A stretch of 44,199 nt of DNA, from NCBI GenBank assembly GCA_022820365.1, contig JAJEFO010000099.1:1-44199 (forward strand), given 5' to 3'. The notes beneath the pieces were generated by a model. The model was not told the origin of the DNA, did not search any database, and saw nothing but the letters and a program-made list of their open reading frames with translations. The position numbers were made by a program, and so were the translations under genes. The DNA comes from Silicimonas sp. (GTDB taxonomy: Bacteria; Pseudomonadota; Alphaproteobacteria; Rhodobacterales; Rhodobacteraceae). Positions 17,685 through 25,979 of the stretch are shown here, in pieces (position 1 is the first letter of the stretch; every line of letters begins with the position of its first letter).

Positions 17685-18608
17685 TTACCGGCCCGCCGGT
17701 GCCAGAGCCTTAAGGTCCTCGAGATCCGCCTTGAGGCGGGCCTTCTGTTCGGCACTCAGCGGCACGAGCGGCGGTGCCATGCGTGTCCAACTGTCGTCAC
17801 CGCTGCGCCAGGCTTCCATCTGTTTCATGGCCGCCATCAACGGATGTTTCGATGCCACCGCGCGGGCTGCCTTCACCAATGCGAACGCATCGCTGTCAGG
17901 TCCTTCAGCCGCGACCATCGCGGCACGCGAGTAGGCCCCGAACGCGTTCGTCGATCCCGAGATGATGCCGGCGCAACCACCAGCCAACCCATCGAACAGG
18001 AACGCCTCGCTTGAAGGATAGACGTCAAAGCCCGCATCCACCCCGCCAGTGGCATCTGCGAATGCGAGCGATTGCGACAGATCTCCACTTGAGTCCTTAA
18101 TGCCCGCAATCTGTGGTCCAAAGGCTTGCTTCAGTCGAACAACGACATCGACCGGGATCGGCGTCATCGACATCTGCGGAAAGTGGTAGAGATAGACCCG
18201 TAACCGGTCATCGCCGACCTTCTCGACAAGCCGTGAGAAATAGGCGTAAAGGCCCTCGTCGCTAGGATCCTTGTAGTAGAACGGCGGCAGTGCAAGCACG
18301 TTCACGAACCCGGCGGACATCGCCGCAGAGGTCAGATCGATAGCATCCTGCGTCGCACAGGATCCGGTTCCAAATATCACCCGGCTCGGATCGAACCCAG
18401 CGTCGGCGAAGGCGGCGGGAAGCGTCATGCGCTCGCGATGTGAGATCGAGTTTCCCTCGCCCGTCGTTCCGGTCGGTGCCACGCCATCACAACCTCCCGC
18501 CGTGATCAGGTGCTGACAATAGGCGACGAGCTTTTGGACATGGAGTGTGCCGTCCTCCCGAAACGGTGAAACGGCGGCCGCATAGATCCCTCGTTTGGCC
18601 TTTGACAT
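17685..18608 (-). CDS. Dihydrodipicolinate synthase/N-acetylneuraminate lyase family protein
   Basis: A 307-residue class I aldolase of the DapA/NanA family. The Schiff-base lysine is K171 in AGIKDSSGD, the proton-relay tyrosine Y141 in VYLYHFPQ, and the carboxylate-binding loop PTGTTGEG spans 46-52. True DapA would be expected in a lysine gene context; here the neighbours are catabolic, so a lyase for a sugar acid or keto acid is more likely. The start at 18608 (MSKAKRGIYAAAVSPF) aligns with family starts and is preceded by GGGAGCGACGGGA; the 90-codon in-frame extension upstream is probably non-coding. Confidence 0.85.
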   Translation of the reverse strand: MSKAKRGIYAAAVSPFREDGTLHVQKLVAYCQHLITAGGCDGVAPTGTTGEGNSISHRERMTLPAAFADAGFDPSRVIFGTGSCATQDAIDLTSAAMSAGFVNVLALPPFYYKDPSDEGLYAYFSRLVEKVGDDRLRVYLYHFPQMSMTPIPVDVVVRLKQAFGPQIAGIKDSSGDLSQSLAFADATGGVDAGFDVYPSSEAFLFDGLAGGCAGIISGSTNAFGAYSRAAMVAAEGPDSDAFALVKAARAVASKHPLMAAMKQMEAWRSGDDSWTRMAPPLVPLSAEQKARLKADLEDLKALAPAGR

Positions 18609-18957
18609 TTCCCGTCGCTCCCTTTTGCAACTGCAAAGCCGGAATTGCCGTCGCGCATGGCAAAAGGCGATTGGCAACTCCCGCAACGGGACATTGTGCG
18701 TGCTAACCTTCGTCGCGTCGACGCGCCTTTCGGTCATGAACGCACTCGCCCTATGGCCGGATAGCCTGCCCTCGCCCCGAATGCCGTACAGGCAGACGTT
18801 GTTGACGGCAAGTCCGACCTTGCCGCCTCGGGGGTCATGTGCACGGACGAGAAGCGTAGGCGTCAGCCACGTCGACAACCCGTGAAATCAAGGCTTGCGG
18901 CGGCCTGACGGTCAGTTAAGTCAATCATATACTTCCCTTCTGAAGGACGACTTGCAC
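18609..18957. other. Divergent intergenic region
   Basis: About 350 bases between the DapA-like gene and the GST. It should contain both promoters. Only implausible short frames are seen, including the in-frame upstream extension of the DapA-like gene. No clear operator was recognised. Confidence 0.4.
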
Positions 18958-19596
18958 ATGATCGACCTATACACCTGGACGACTCCGAACGGCCGCAAGG
19001 TCTCGATCATGCTCGAAGAGCTTGGCATCGAATACACCGTGCACGCCATCGACATCTCGAAGGGCGAGCAATTCGCGCCCGAATTCCTGAGAATCGCCCC
19101 CAACAACCGCATTCCGGCCATCGTCGATCGCGACACCGGCGTCCAGATGATGGAGTCAGGAGCGATCATGCTCTATCTCGCCGAAAAATTCGGTCGTTTC
19201 CTGCCAAAGGGCGGCGAGCGCTGGCCGGCAATCGAATGGCTCATGTGGCAGATGGGCGGTGTCGGCCCGATGTTCGGACAGGTCCACCACTTCGTAAAGT
19301 TCAACGCTGGCAAGTCCGCCTATGCGGAAGAGCGCTACTCAAAGGAGACAAGGCGCCTTTACGGCGTTCTCGACAAGCGGCTCGAAGGGCGCGACTACAT
19401 CGCGGGCGCAGGTCGCGGCGAGTATTCGATCACCGACATGGCCACCTGGCCGTGGGTCTCCCGCTATGACTGGCAGGAAATCGATCTGCAAGAATTTCCC
19501 AACGTTCGTGACTGGTACGTCCGCATTGCCGATCGGCCGGCAGTGCAGCGCGGCTACCAGATACCAAAGTACGTGAGCGACGTTCCCCGGCCCTGA
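18958..19596 (+). CDS. Glutathione S-transferase, YfcG/YghU-like
   Basis: A 212-residue GST close to the disulfide-bond oxidoreductase branch (YfcG/YghU, Ure2-like). It opens MIDLYTWTTPNGRKVSIMLEE, where TPNGRKV is the characteristic active-site loop with Thr and Asn in place of the usual Ser or Tyr. It then has the cis-proline NNRIPAIVD and ESGAIMLYLAEKF, and in the helical domain MWQMGGVGPMFGQVHHF. The start at 18958 follows AAGGA; the upstream in-frame codon at 18895 has no such site. It stands as a single gene. Confidence 0.9.
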   Translation: MIDLYTWTTPNGRKVSIMLEELGIEYTVHAIDISKGEQFAPEFLRIAPNNRIPAIVDRDTGVQMMESGAIMLYLAEKFGRFLPKGGERWPAIEWLMWQMGGVGPMFGQVHHFVKFNAGKSAYAEERYSKETRRLYGVLDKRLEGRDYIAGAGRGEYSITDMATWPWVSRYDWQEIDLQEFPNVRDWYVRIADRPAVQRGYQIPKYVSDVPRP

Positions 19597-19694
19597 TCCG
19601 CAATTATGTATTCAACTCGGGCAATGCTCGCAGCTTCATCTCGGGCTGCCGCTTCCCTGATCACATCCCATCGAAGACCTGAAACGGTCGTTCC

Positions 19695-19928
19695 AGGAAC
19701 TACAACCTGCATGAGGATGTTGGCATGGCCGTGGTCTTGTCGGAAGAACTTGGCAGCCCTCTGCGGACCGGCCACCAGACCTTGGCCAGAATCCAGGCAG
19801 CAATGGATGCAGGTGCGGAGGACAAGGATTTCACGCGCATCCACCCCGAGATGGACAGCCCGGCAGGAATACCGCACCGAAGCGCTCGTTCCAGCCGCTC
19901 CGAATCTGGCGCACCAGACAGTCGGTGA
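19695..19928 (+). pseudogene. Possible C-terminal relic of a 3-hydroxyisobutyrate dehydrogenase-type enzyme
   Basis: The frame reads NYNLHEDVGMAVVLSEELG, then SPLRTGHQTLARIQAAMDAG and AEDKDFTRI, which follows the pattern of the C-terminal helical domain of beta-hydroxyacid dehydrogenases (KDL.LAL..A.ELG.PLP......L...A...G..D.DFS). The N-terminal Rossmann domain is missing. The remainder of the 530-base gap before metG shows no gene. The call rests on a pattern I recall, not an alignment. Confidence 0.35.
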
Positions 19929-20129
19929 ATGATCCGCATTGGTCCGTTCATGCCAACGCCTTGACCCGACTTTGTGCACCTTTCCGAAACGCATGGCGGC
20001 AGTACGCATTTGGTCGCGAGGCTATTGGCCGCAGCGTCTCAATTATGTCCGGCACCAGGAGCATGGAACATGGGGTGACGCCCGCCTAGGGCTGGGCTAA
20101 AGAGCGCTTCGAACCGAAGGAGCCATCCG

Positions 20130-21848
20130 ATGGACCGCATCCTTATCACCAGCGCCATTCCCTACATCAACGGGATCAAGCACCTTGGCAATCTCGTCGG
20201 ATCGCAGCTTCCTGCGGACCTGTATGCCCGCTACATGCGCGCCCGGGGACACGAAGTCCTCTTCCTCTGTGCCACCGACGAGCATGGCACTCCTGCGGAG
20301 CTCGCGGCGGCCAAGGCGGGCAAACCCGTAGCGGAATACTGCGCGGAAATGTGGGCCGTCCAGAGAGACCTTGCGGACGGATTCGCCCTCTCGTTCGACA
20401 AGTACGGCAGGTCGTCGAGCGTGCAAAACCACAGGCTGACGCAGCATCTCGCGGGAAAGCTCGCCGAGGCCGGGCTGATCGAGGAAGTCACCGAAAATCA
20501 ACTCTATTCCAAAACGGATGATCGCTTCCTGCCCGACCGGTATGTCGAAGGCACCTGCCCAAATTGCGGCTATGAACGCGCGCGCGGGGACCAGTGCGAA
20601 AACTGCACCAAGCAGCTCGACCCGATCGATCTCATCGAGCCTCGTTCCGCGATTTCCGGCTCGACCGACCTCGAGATGCGAGAGACCAAGCACCTCTACC
20701 TCAAGCAGCGCAATCTGCGGCAGCAGCTGTCCGACTGGATCGACAGCAAGACAGACTGGCCGATTCTGACGACCTCGATCGCCCGAAAGTGGCTGAATGA
20801 CGGCGACGGTCTGCAGGATCGAGGCATCACCCGCGATCTCGACTGGGGCGTCCCGGTAAGACGCGGCGCCGAACCCTGGCCCGGCATGGAAGACAAGGTC
20901 TTCTATGTCTGGTTCGATGCGCCGATCGAGTACATTGCGTGCGCCAAGGAGTGGACGGACGGGCGCGGAGCCGAGGATGCGGAATGGGAGCGATGGTGGC
21001 GAACCGACAAGGGCGCGGAGGACGTCCGCTATGTCCAGTTCATGGGCAAGGACAACGTGCCCTTCCACACGCTCAGCTTCCCGGCGACGATCATTGGATC
21101 GGGCGAGCCCTGGAAGCTCGTGGATTACATCAAGTCGTTCAACTACCTGAACTACGATGGCGGACAGTTCTCGACCTCCCTCGGCCGCGGGGTCTTCATG
21201 GATCAGGCGCTTGACATCCTTCCGGCCGACTACTGGCGCTGGTGGCTCCTGAGCCATGCCCCCGAAAACTCGGACAGCGAATTCACTTGGGACAACTTCC
21301 AGGCGAGCGTGAACAAGGATCTGGCCGACGTTCTCGGCAACTTCGTGAGCAGGGTGACCAAGTTCTGCAGGTCGCGCTTTGGCGGCACCGTGCCTTCAGG
21401 GGGGACCTTCGGGGCAGACGAAGAGGCGCTGATCGCGCGTCTCGCAAGCGGCCTCAAGGCCTACGAGACCCATATGGGAGCAATCGAGATCCGGAAATCT
21501 GCCGCTGAACTGCGCGCTCTCTGGGCGGCCGGCAACGAGTATCTGCAGGCTGCCGCCCCATGGACGGCCTACGGCGAAGATCCGGATCGTGCGGCGGTCG
21601 CCGTTCGCCTCGCGATCAACCTGATTCGCTTCTATGCCGTGATCTCCGCCCCGTTCATTCCGGACGCGTCGGCCCGAATGCTTGACGCGATGAACACATC
21701 CGACACTGCATGGCCATCAGACATGGGCGACGCGCTTTCGGTGCTGCAGCCGGGGCACGCCATTGACGTTCCGGACATGCTCTTCCGAAAGATCACGGAC
21801 GACGAGCGGGAAACTTGGCGGGTGCAATTTGCCGGAACGCGGGACTGA
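20130..21848 (+). CDS. metG: Methionyl-tRNA synthetase
   Basis: A 572-residue class I synthetase that charges tRNA-Met. The HIGH-like motif is H18-L-G-N21 in [12 protein letters not shown] CxxC...CxxC zinc knuckle (C143, C146, C156, C159) follows the MetG1-type connective peptide. The KMSKS position reads [15 protein letters not shown], the serine-rich form found in this branch. The length fits synthetases without the C-terminal beta-barrel appendix. It is read together with the Nudix gene 10 bases downstream. The start at 20130 follows a GAAGGAG Shine-Dalgarno. Confidence 0.96.
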   Translation: MDRILITSAIPYINGIKHLGNLVGSQLPADLYARYMRARGHEVLFLCATDEHGTPAELAAAKAGKPVAEYCAEMWAVQRDLADGFALSFDKYGRSSSVQNHRLTQHLAGKLAEAGLIEEVTENQLYSKTDDRFLPDRYVEGTCPNCGYERARGDQCENCTKQLDPIDLIEPRSAISGSTDLEMRETKHLYLKQRNLRQQLSDWIDSKTDWPILTTSIARKWLNDGDGLQDRGITRDLDWGVPVRRGAEPWPGMEDKVFYVWFDAPIEYIACAKEWTDGRGAEDAEWERWWRTDKGAEDVRYVQFMGKDNVPFHTLSFPATIIGSGEPWKLVDYIKSFNYLNYDGGQFSTSLGRGVFMDQALDILPADYWRWWLLSHAPENSDSEFTWDNFQASVNKDLADVLGNFVSRVTKFCRSRFGGTVPSGGTFGADEEALIARLASGLKAYETHMGAIEIRKSAAELRALWAAGNEYLQAAAPWTAYGEDPDRAAVAVRLAINLIRFYAVISAPFIPDASARMLDAMNTSDTAWPSDMGDALSVLQPGHAIDVPDMLFRKITDDERETWRVQFAGTRD

Positions 21849-21858
21849 ACTGCCCGAA

Positions 21859-22518
21859 ATGTCCGTTCCAGTCCAAGACGCGGCAACCGTCATCCTCGTC
21901 AGGGATCCCCAAGACGCGCCCCGAATCCTGATGGGACAACGGGGAAGGGCCGCAGCCTTCATGCCCGAGAAGTTCGTCTTTCCGGGAGGCGCCGTCGACG
22001 AGGCCGACGAAGCGGTGCCGTGCCCCACACTTGACCCGGTCTGCAGGGAGAGGTTGCTGGCCGAAACGACAGCGACCGATCCCGACCGGTTTGCCGCCGC
22101 CGCGATTCGCGAACTCTGGGAGGAAACCGGCCAGTGCCTGGGACGCACGGGAAACTGGCCGAACCCGCCCGTGCCATGGCGCGACTTTGCCGAGCGAGGC
22201 TTGCTGCCTGATGCCAGCCCCCTGAGCTTCTTCTTTCGCGCCCTTACGCCACCCGGGCATTCGCGCCGCTACGATGCACGGTTTTTCCTGGCCGATGCAA
22301 CCGCGCTTCGGTTCGACGCTGACGATTTCTCTCGGGCCGAATCCGAACTCAGTCACATTCAGTGGGTGCCGGTCGACCGGGCTCGCGAACTCGACCTGCC
22401 ATTTATCACGCAGCTCGTCCTGACGGAACTTCAGCGCCACCTTCCGCGCACCGACGCTCCGGACCAGGTGCCTTACCTATGCAACGACGAGACGGGAAGC
22501 CGAGTAATCTGGCTCTAG
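21859..22518 (+). CDS. Nudix hydrolase, NUDT19/NUDT8-like
   Basis: A 219-residue Nudix protein hydrolysing an X-linked nucleoside diphosphate. The Nudix box is split by an insertion: FPGGAVDEAD comes first, and the catalytic helix AAIRELWEETGQCLG follows about 40 residues later, as in the NUDT19-like group that acts on CoA-type substrates. The start at 21859 (MSVPVQDAATVILV) fits the fold; the in-frame upstream extension overlaps metG. Its stop TAG at 22516-22518 overlaps the stop of the convergent EamA gene within a CTAG. Confidence 0.85.
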   Translation: MSVPVQDAATVILVRDPQDAPRILMGQRGRAAAFMPEKFVFPGGAVDEADEAVPCPTLDPVCRERLLAETTATDPDRFAAAAIRELWEETGQCLGRTGNWPNPPVPWRDFAERGLLPDASPLSFFFRALTPPGHSRRYDARFFLADATALRFDADDFSRAESELSHIQWVPVDRARELDLPFITQLVLTELQRHLPRTDAPDQVPYLCNDETGSRVIWL

Positions 22519-23402
22519 ACCAAGAATGCAATCGCAAGAATCGATGTCGCCAGAACGCTGATTCCGAGCAATTCGCGCGGCCTGAGCGTTTCGCGAAACC
22601 AGAACGCACCAATCAGGATCGAAAAGATCAGTTCGATCTGCCCCACTGCAAAGACATAGGCGGCGTTCATCAGGGAGAACGCGGCGAACCAGCTCCAGCT
22701 TCCAACCAGGGAGAAGACACTGACGATCGAGGTTTGACGCCAGGCGGCAAGAGTGGCGACGATCTGGCCCGGTTCCTTCAGCCAAAGCCAGACTCCCAGC
22801 GCCAGTGTCTGCCAGAGCACGACGACGGCCAAAGTCACGCCACCGGTTAGAACCGGGTCCCCGGACGAAAGCGCCAGCGTTGCGCCCCGATAGGTCACGG
22901 CCGAGAGCGCGAACAGGATGCCTGACAGGATTCCGATTCCCGCCGCCTTGTTGAAGATGCTGCCGCCTTCGGGCGGATCGGACAGGAGCAGCACACCGAC
23001 AAATCCGAAGGCAATGGCGGCAGCCCCCGGACCCGAAATCATGTCGCCCAAGATGACGAAACCGGCGAGAGCAGTCAGCATGACTTCGGTTTTCTTGAAC
23101 GTGATGCCTACCGCGAAGGCCCGCATCGAGAACAGGCTGACAGTGCAGACCGTGGCCAGGATCTGGAACGCCCCTCCCAGGATCGCATAGATCAGGAACG
23201 TGGGCGTGAGCTCCGGAAATTCGACTCCGGTTGCAGCACCATACGCGAATGCCAGCGCAACCGCGAGGGGCCATGACCAGAGAAACCTCGCCCATGTCGC
23301 TGCTGCGGGGCTGAGCGCCGCGCCGACAAGGACCTTCTGGACCGCAAAGCGCATGGTCTGCGCCGCCGCCGCGAGCACCGAAAAGAGGACCCAAGGCTCC
23401 AT
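22515..23402 (-). CDS. EamA/DMT superfamily transporter
   Basis: A 295-residue membrane protein with about ten hydrophobic helices forming two EamA repeats, the drug/metabolite transporter layout. Features include the opening MEPWVLFSVLAAAAQTMRFA, a GGAFQILATVCTVSLFSMRA stretch and, in the second repeat, FSLVGSWSWFAAFSLMNA. The substrate is unknown. The start at 23402 is immediately before the first helix. It is convergent with the Nudix gene and divergent from the hypothetical ORF at 23423. Confidence 0.88.
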   Translation of the reverse strand: MEPWVLFSVLAAAAQTMRFAVQKVLVGAALSPAAATWARFLWSWPLAVALAFAYGAATGVEFPELTPTFLIYAILGGAFQILATVCTVSLFSMRAFAVGITFKKTEVMLTALAGFVILGDMISGPGAAAIAFGFVGVLLLSDPPEGGSIFNKAAGIGILSGILFALSAVTYRGATLALSSGDPVLTGGVTLAVVVLWQTLALGVWLWLKEPGQIVATLAAWRQTSIVSVFSLVGSWSWFAAFSLMNAAYVFAVGQIELIFSILIGAFWFRETLRPRELLGISVLATSILAIAFLV

Positions 23403-23422
23403 GCCCCGGCGCTCTGCCTGTC

Positions 23423-23863
23423 ATGGCACCAAAAGACAAGACCGCTCAGCCACCCTTCGTTTCGACGTCATCGCGCGCGCCTTTGCAATGGTGGATGAGC
23501 CACCGAATCCTTGCGGGCAAGGAAATATCGGCAGAAGAGCTCTCCGTGGGAGCCGACCTGGTACCTGTCGCTTGCGCCCGGAAACCACTCCCAGTCTGCG
23601 CGAATGAGCTTCGGAAGCTCGTATCAAGGTACCGTCGGACGCGCGCATTGGAACACCTGCAGGTTGTTGCGGAGGAAGAGAAGCGTCGGGAAACCAGGAT
23701 TTTCCGCGAAATCGCTGGGCTCGCACGGCGGGTCGTGCGGACGATGCTCGAGGTGGGTGCGGATGCGAAGCAGGTGATATCGAAACGCAGCGAGCATCAA
23801 GATGGGCCCGGTACGACATCGGCGATGCAAGCACCTTCGCGACCGCCGCCAACAATGCCGTGA
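23423..23863 (+). CDS. Hypothetical protein, doubtful
   Basis: A 146-codon frame whose middle (about residues 60-110) is charged and helix-prone, for example NELRKLVSRYRRTRALEHLQ and EEEKRRETRIFREIAGLARR. No domain is recognised and no Shine-Dalgarno precedes the ATG. A 233-codon minus-strand frame covers the same DNA and cannot be excluded, but it reads as low-complexity Arg/Ser/Pro. The segment 23403-24072 may equally be a decayed gene. Confidence 0.3.
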   Translation: MAPKDKTAQPPFVSTSSRAPLQWWMSHRILAGKEISAEELSVGADLVPVACARKPLPVCANELRKLVSRYRRTRALEHLQVVAEEEKRRETRIFREIAGLARRVVRTMLEVGADAKQVISKRSEHQDGPGTTSAMQAPSRPPPTMP

Positions 23864-24072
23864 TGTGCCATAGCGTGCCCGCCTTCACTGGCAAATGCGT
23901 CCGGTTGCGCCAGTCGGGAGCGAGAAAATGCGCGGTCCCAACGCCCAGGCCATGGCTGAATGCGCATCGGTACTTGGTGTCGCGGGCGACTGGATGCGGG
24001 AAACGCTTGTCCGGCGAGTGAGACATCTTCGGCAGTGTTTCCTGACCGGTTCTTTGTTGATTCCAGGGTTGA

Positions 24073-24087
24073 GAACATAAAGCGAAC
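24073..24087. promoter_or_regulatory. LexA binding site (SOS box) upstream of the imuA-like gene
   Basis: GAACATAAAGCGAAC matches GAAC-N7-GAAC, the complement of the direct-repeat GTTC-N7-GTTC LexA site of alphaproteobacteria. It ends 17 bases before the ATG at 24105, where bound repressor would block transcription or initiation. The gene downstream is a known SOS family, which supports the assignment. Confidence 0.75.
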
Positions 24088-24104
24088 ACTCTATTGTTCT
24101 CCTC

Positions 24105-24722
24105 ATGCCTGATGCTGCCCACCTCCTAGTCCGGAAAAGCCACCGACGCCACGCCGCGTCCGAAGTGACATTCCTTCGCGGCCTGTCATTGAACCGTGGC
24201 CGCGTGCACGAGTTCTGCGGGATTGCCAGGCGTCGACTGGCACTGATGGCTGCAGGCGCGATGCAGGGACCGGTCTTCTGGATTCACCCTGCGTGGATGC
24301 CCGTGAATCTGAACCCCGACGGAATGCTGCATCTCGCCAACCCCTCGCGATTCATCTTCATCCGGCCGAAGCGGTCCGAAGACCTGCTCTGGACAATGGA
24401 GGAAACGCTGCGTGCGGGAATTGTGCCCTTGGTCGTGGCCGACCTGCTGGAGCCACCCGGTCTCATTCCCGTCAGGCGGCTGCAACTGGCGACCGAGACC
24501 GGAGTCGCAGAGGGAAGCTGTACGCCCCTGGGACTAATCCTGACTCCGGGAACCGGGGGTGCGCCCGGCGTCGAAACCCGGTGGAGCATGACGCCCGCTC
24601 ATGGAACAGGAAAGCAGGAAACCTGGCAGCTTGACCGACTCCGCGCAAGGACGGAACCGGTGAAGCGCTGGCACCTCAGTGGCGGAAAGGCCGGGCCGGG
24701 AATCGATCTGGCCAGGATCTGA
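24105..24722 (+). CDS. ImuA-like protein (RecA/SulA-related), orphan
   Basis: A 205-residue member of the ImuA family, RecA-like proteins of the translesion mutasome. It shows the family line RGRVHEFCGIARRRLAL, then GPVFWIHPAW, a RFIFIRPKRSEDLLWTMEETL segment, VPLVVADLLEPPGL and TPVRRLQLA-type motif at PVRRLQLATE. The Walker A loop is absent, as usual for ImuA. The partners ImuB and DnaE2, normally downstream, are not here; an IalB gene follows instead on the other strand. The LexA site at 24073-24087 indicates SOS control. Whether it still works in mutagenesis without local partners is unknown. Confidence 0.8.
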   Translation: MPDAAHLLVRKSHRRHAASEVTFLRGLSLNRGRVHEFCGIARRRLALMAAGAMQGPVFWIHPAWMPVNLNPDGMLHLANPSRFIFIRPKRSEDLLWTMEETLRAGIVPLVVADLLEPPGLIPVRRLQLATETGVAEGSCTPLGLILTPGTGGAPGVETRWSMTPAHGTGKQETWQLDRLRARTEPVKRWHLSGGKAGPGIDLARI

Positions 24723-24728
24723 GGCAGA

Positions 24729-25325
24729 TCACTCGGCTGCCGCCTTGTCGTTTTCAACCAGTGCGTTCCAGCCGGCAGTGAACCCGCTCAGCGACATCTC
24801 AAGATCAACCATCCTGTCAGGCGCCGCCGCAGGAACGATCGTCACTGTCGCAGCCGCCCCTCGCTTAAACCGGTCAATCTCGTCATCGGTCAGCCCAAGC
24901 TGCACGAAACACCCTATCGAGCGGCAGAAAAGAAACCGATAGATGCGGGCCTCACCGCCATCCACCGCGAGACGGAGATTTGCCGTAAGCAAGGTCTCGA
25001 GCGGCGTCACGATCGTCGCTCCAGCCACGACCTGAGGATCGTCGGGGACGGCAAACAAGGTGATCTCCGCCACCGAATTCCCGTCTTGATCGCGAAGGAG
25101 CTGGTAGAGTTCGCATGGATCCTGCCTGTCCGCGACCCTGATGCAGATAAGCTGCCAATCGCCGAACCTGTCCTTGGCGTAGACATCGGCCTCTCCCTTC
25201 GGAATCCCGAGAGACAATTCGGCATTCGGGGCGTCCTCTCCGGCCGTCGAGGACTGGGCGACTGCCTCGAAGGGCAGCACCGTGAAGGCCAACGCCAACG
25301 CAAGTTTTCTGATCATAAGGTTCAT
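24729..25325 (-). CDS. Invasion-associated locus B (IalB) family secreted protein
   Basis: A 198-residue exported protein. Residues 1-24 form a signal peptide (MNLMIRKLALALAFTVLPFEAVAQS). The mature part has the IalB pattern: DRFGDWQLICIRVADRQDPCELYQLL, a central beta region and FLFCRSIGCFVQLGLTDDEI, with four cysteines that can form two disulfides. IalB proteins are common in alphaproteobacteria, including free-living ones, and their molecular function is not established. The start at 25325 gives the best signal peptide; 25316 (MIRK) is an alternative. It is convergent with the imuA-like gene, with six bases between stops. Confidence 0.85.
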   Translation of the reverse strand: MNLMIRKLALALAFTVLPFEAVAQSSTAGEDAPNAELSLGIPKGEADVYAKDRFGDWQLICIRVADRQDPCELYQLLRDQDGNSVAEITLFAVPDDPQVVAGATIVTPLETLLTANLRLAVDGGEARIYRFLFCRSIGCFVQLGLTDDEIDRFKRGAAATVTIVPAAAPDRMVDLEMSLSGFTAGWNALVENDKAAAE

Positions 25326-25780
25326 TCCGCGCTCACATACTACCGGGTTGCCATGCATCAGTGTCCTGTAACTGCAGTTGACACGGAAAAACAAGCGACA
25401 ACATCATGGAAGCAAGCGGCGCGAATACCGCCGAGGCGCAGGTGCTGCCCGCAAACGCCAATCCGACCACCACCGCACACTACGAAAAACCACCCCTGCA
25501 AGCCGTGCTGCCAAACCGCGCAGCCGGTGCAGGTGCCCGTCACGAGCGAATTGACGCTGGCGACGGCCGATCAATGACATGCGGCGGAGAATCCCGCGCG
25601 CGACATTTCGTTCGCTTCATGTTGTTTGCATCATGTCTCCGCATTCATCCCCATCAGCAGGAAATGGCGACGCGACGCCGTCAATTCTGAGATCGACGCG
25701 GCTTGTTCCAGCAGTCAGGCTGTCTTGTCTGTCTGGTGGCGGAAGCGTACAGCGATGCTGAGTTTCTGACGGAAGCAACC
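25326..25780. other. Intergenic region upstream of the broken VOC gene
   Basis: About 455 bases containing the promoters for the minus-strand ialB and for the former VOC gene. A plus-strand frame at 25406-25690 is rich in Ala, Pro and Thr and not convincing. No repeat related to the neighbouring element was seen. Confidence 0.4.
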
Positions 25781-25855
25781 ATGACGGAGCGCGGCTTCCG
25801 CGTCCGCGGCCTTGGCGAGATCGCCATTCGCTGCGATGATCTCGAGCGAATGACA
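25781..25855 (+). pseudogene. N-terminal fragment of a VOC-superfamily (glyoxalase-like) gene
   Basis: The 25 codons from ATG 25781 read MTERGFRVRGLGEIAIRCDD followed by LERMT, the opening strand and helix of a vicinal-oxygen-chelate domain (compare LGEIAIRVDDLERM...FY). GGAAG precedes the ATG. The frame is cut by the inverted-repeat element that begins at 25857. The matching C-terminal fragment is at 27210-27368. Confidence 0.6.
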
Positions 25856-25856
25856 T

Positions 25857-25882
25857 GGGAATTACATACTTGCCTAACCATC
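25857..25882. repeat. Left terminal inverted repeat of the tnpB element
   Basis: It starts GGGAATTACATAC and ends CTAACCATC. It pairs with the complement of 27184-27209 (22 of 26 identical). The core ATTACATACTT recurs at the left end of the mini-element (31626-31636). Confidence 0.7.
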
Positions 25883-25979
25883 GGGCCAGAAAGATGTTGC
25901 AGTTTTGTTCCATATGTGCATTGTGTGTGAGAACGCGGACAACGCCTTATCCCCAGACGCCATTCACGGGAGCGACCAC

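Noticed and set aside
21165-21200. Apparent loss of the KMSKS motif in MetRS
   Set aside because: The [10 protein letters not shown] form is the ordinary variant in this MetRS branch, so it is not a defect.
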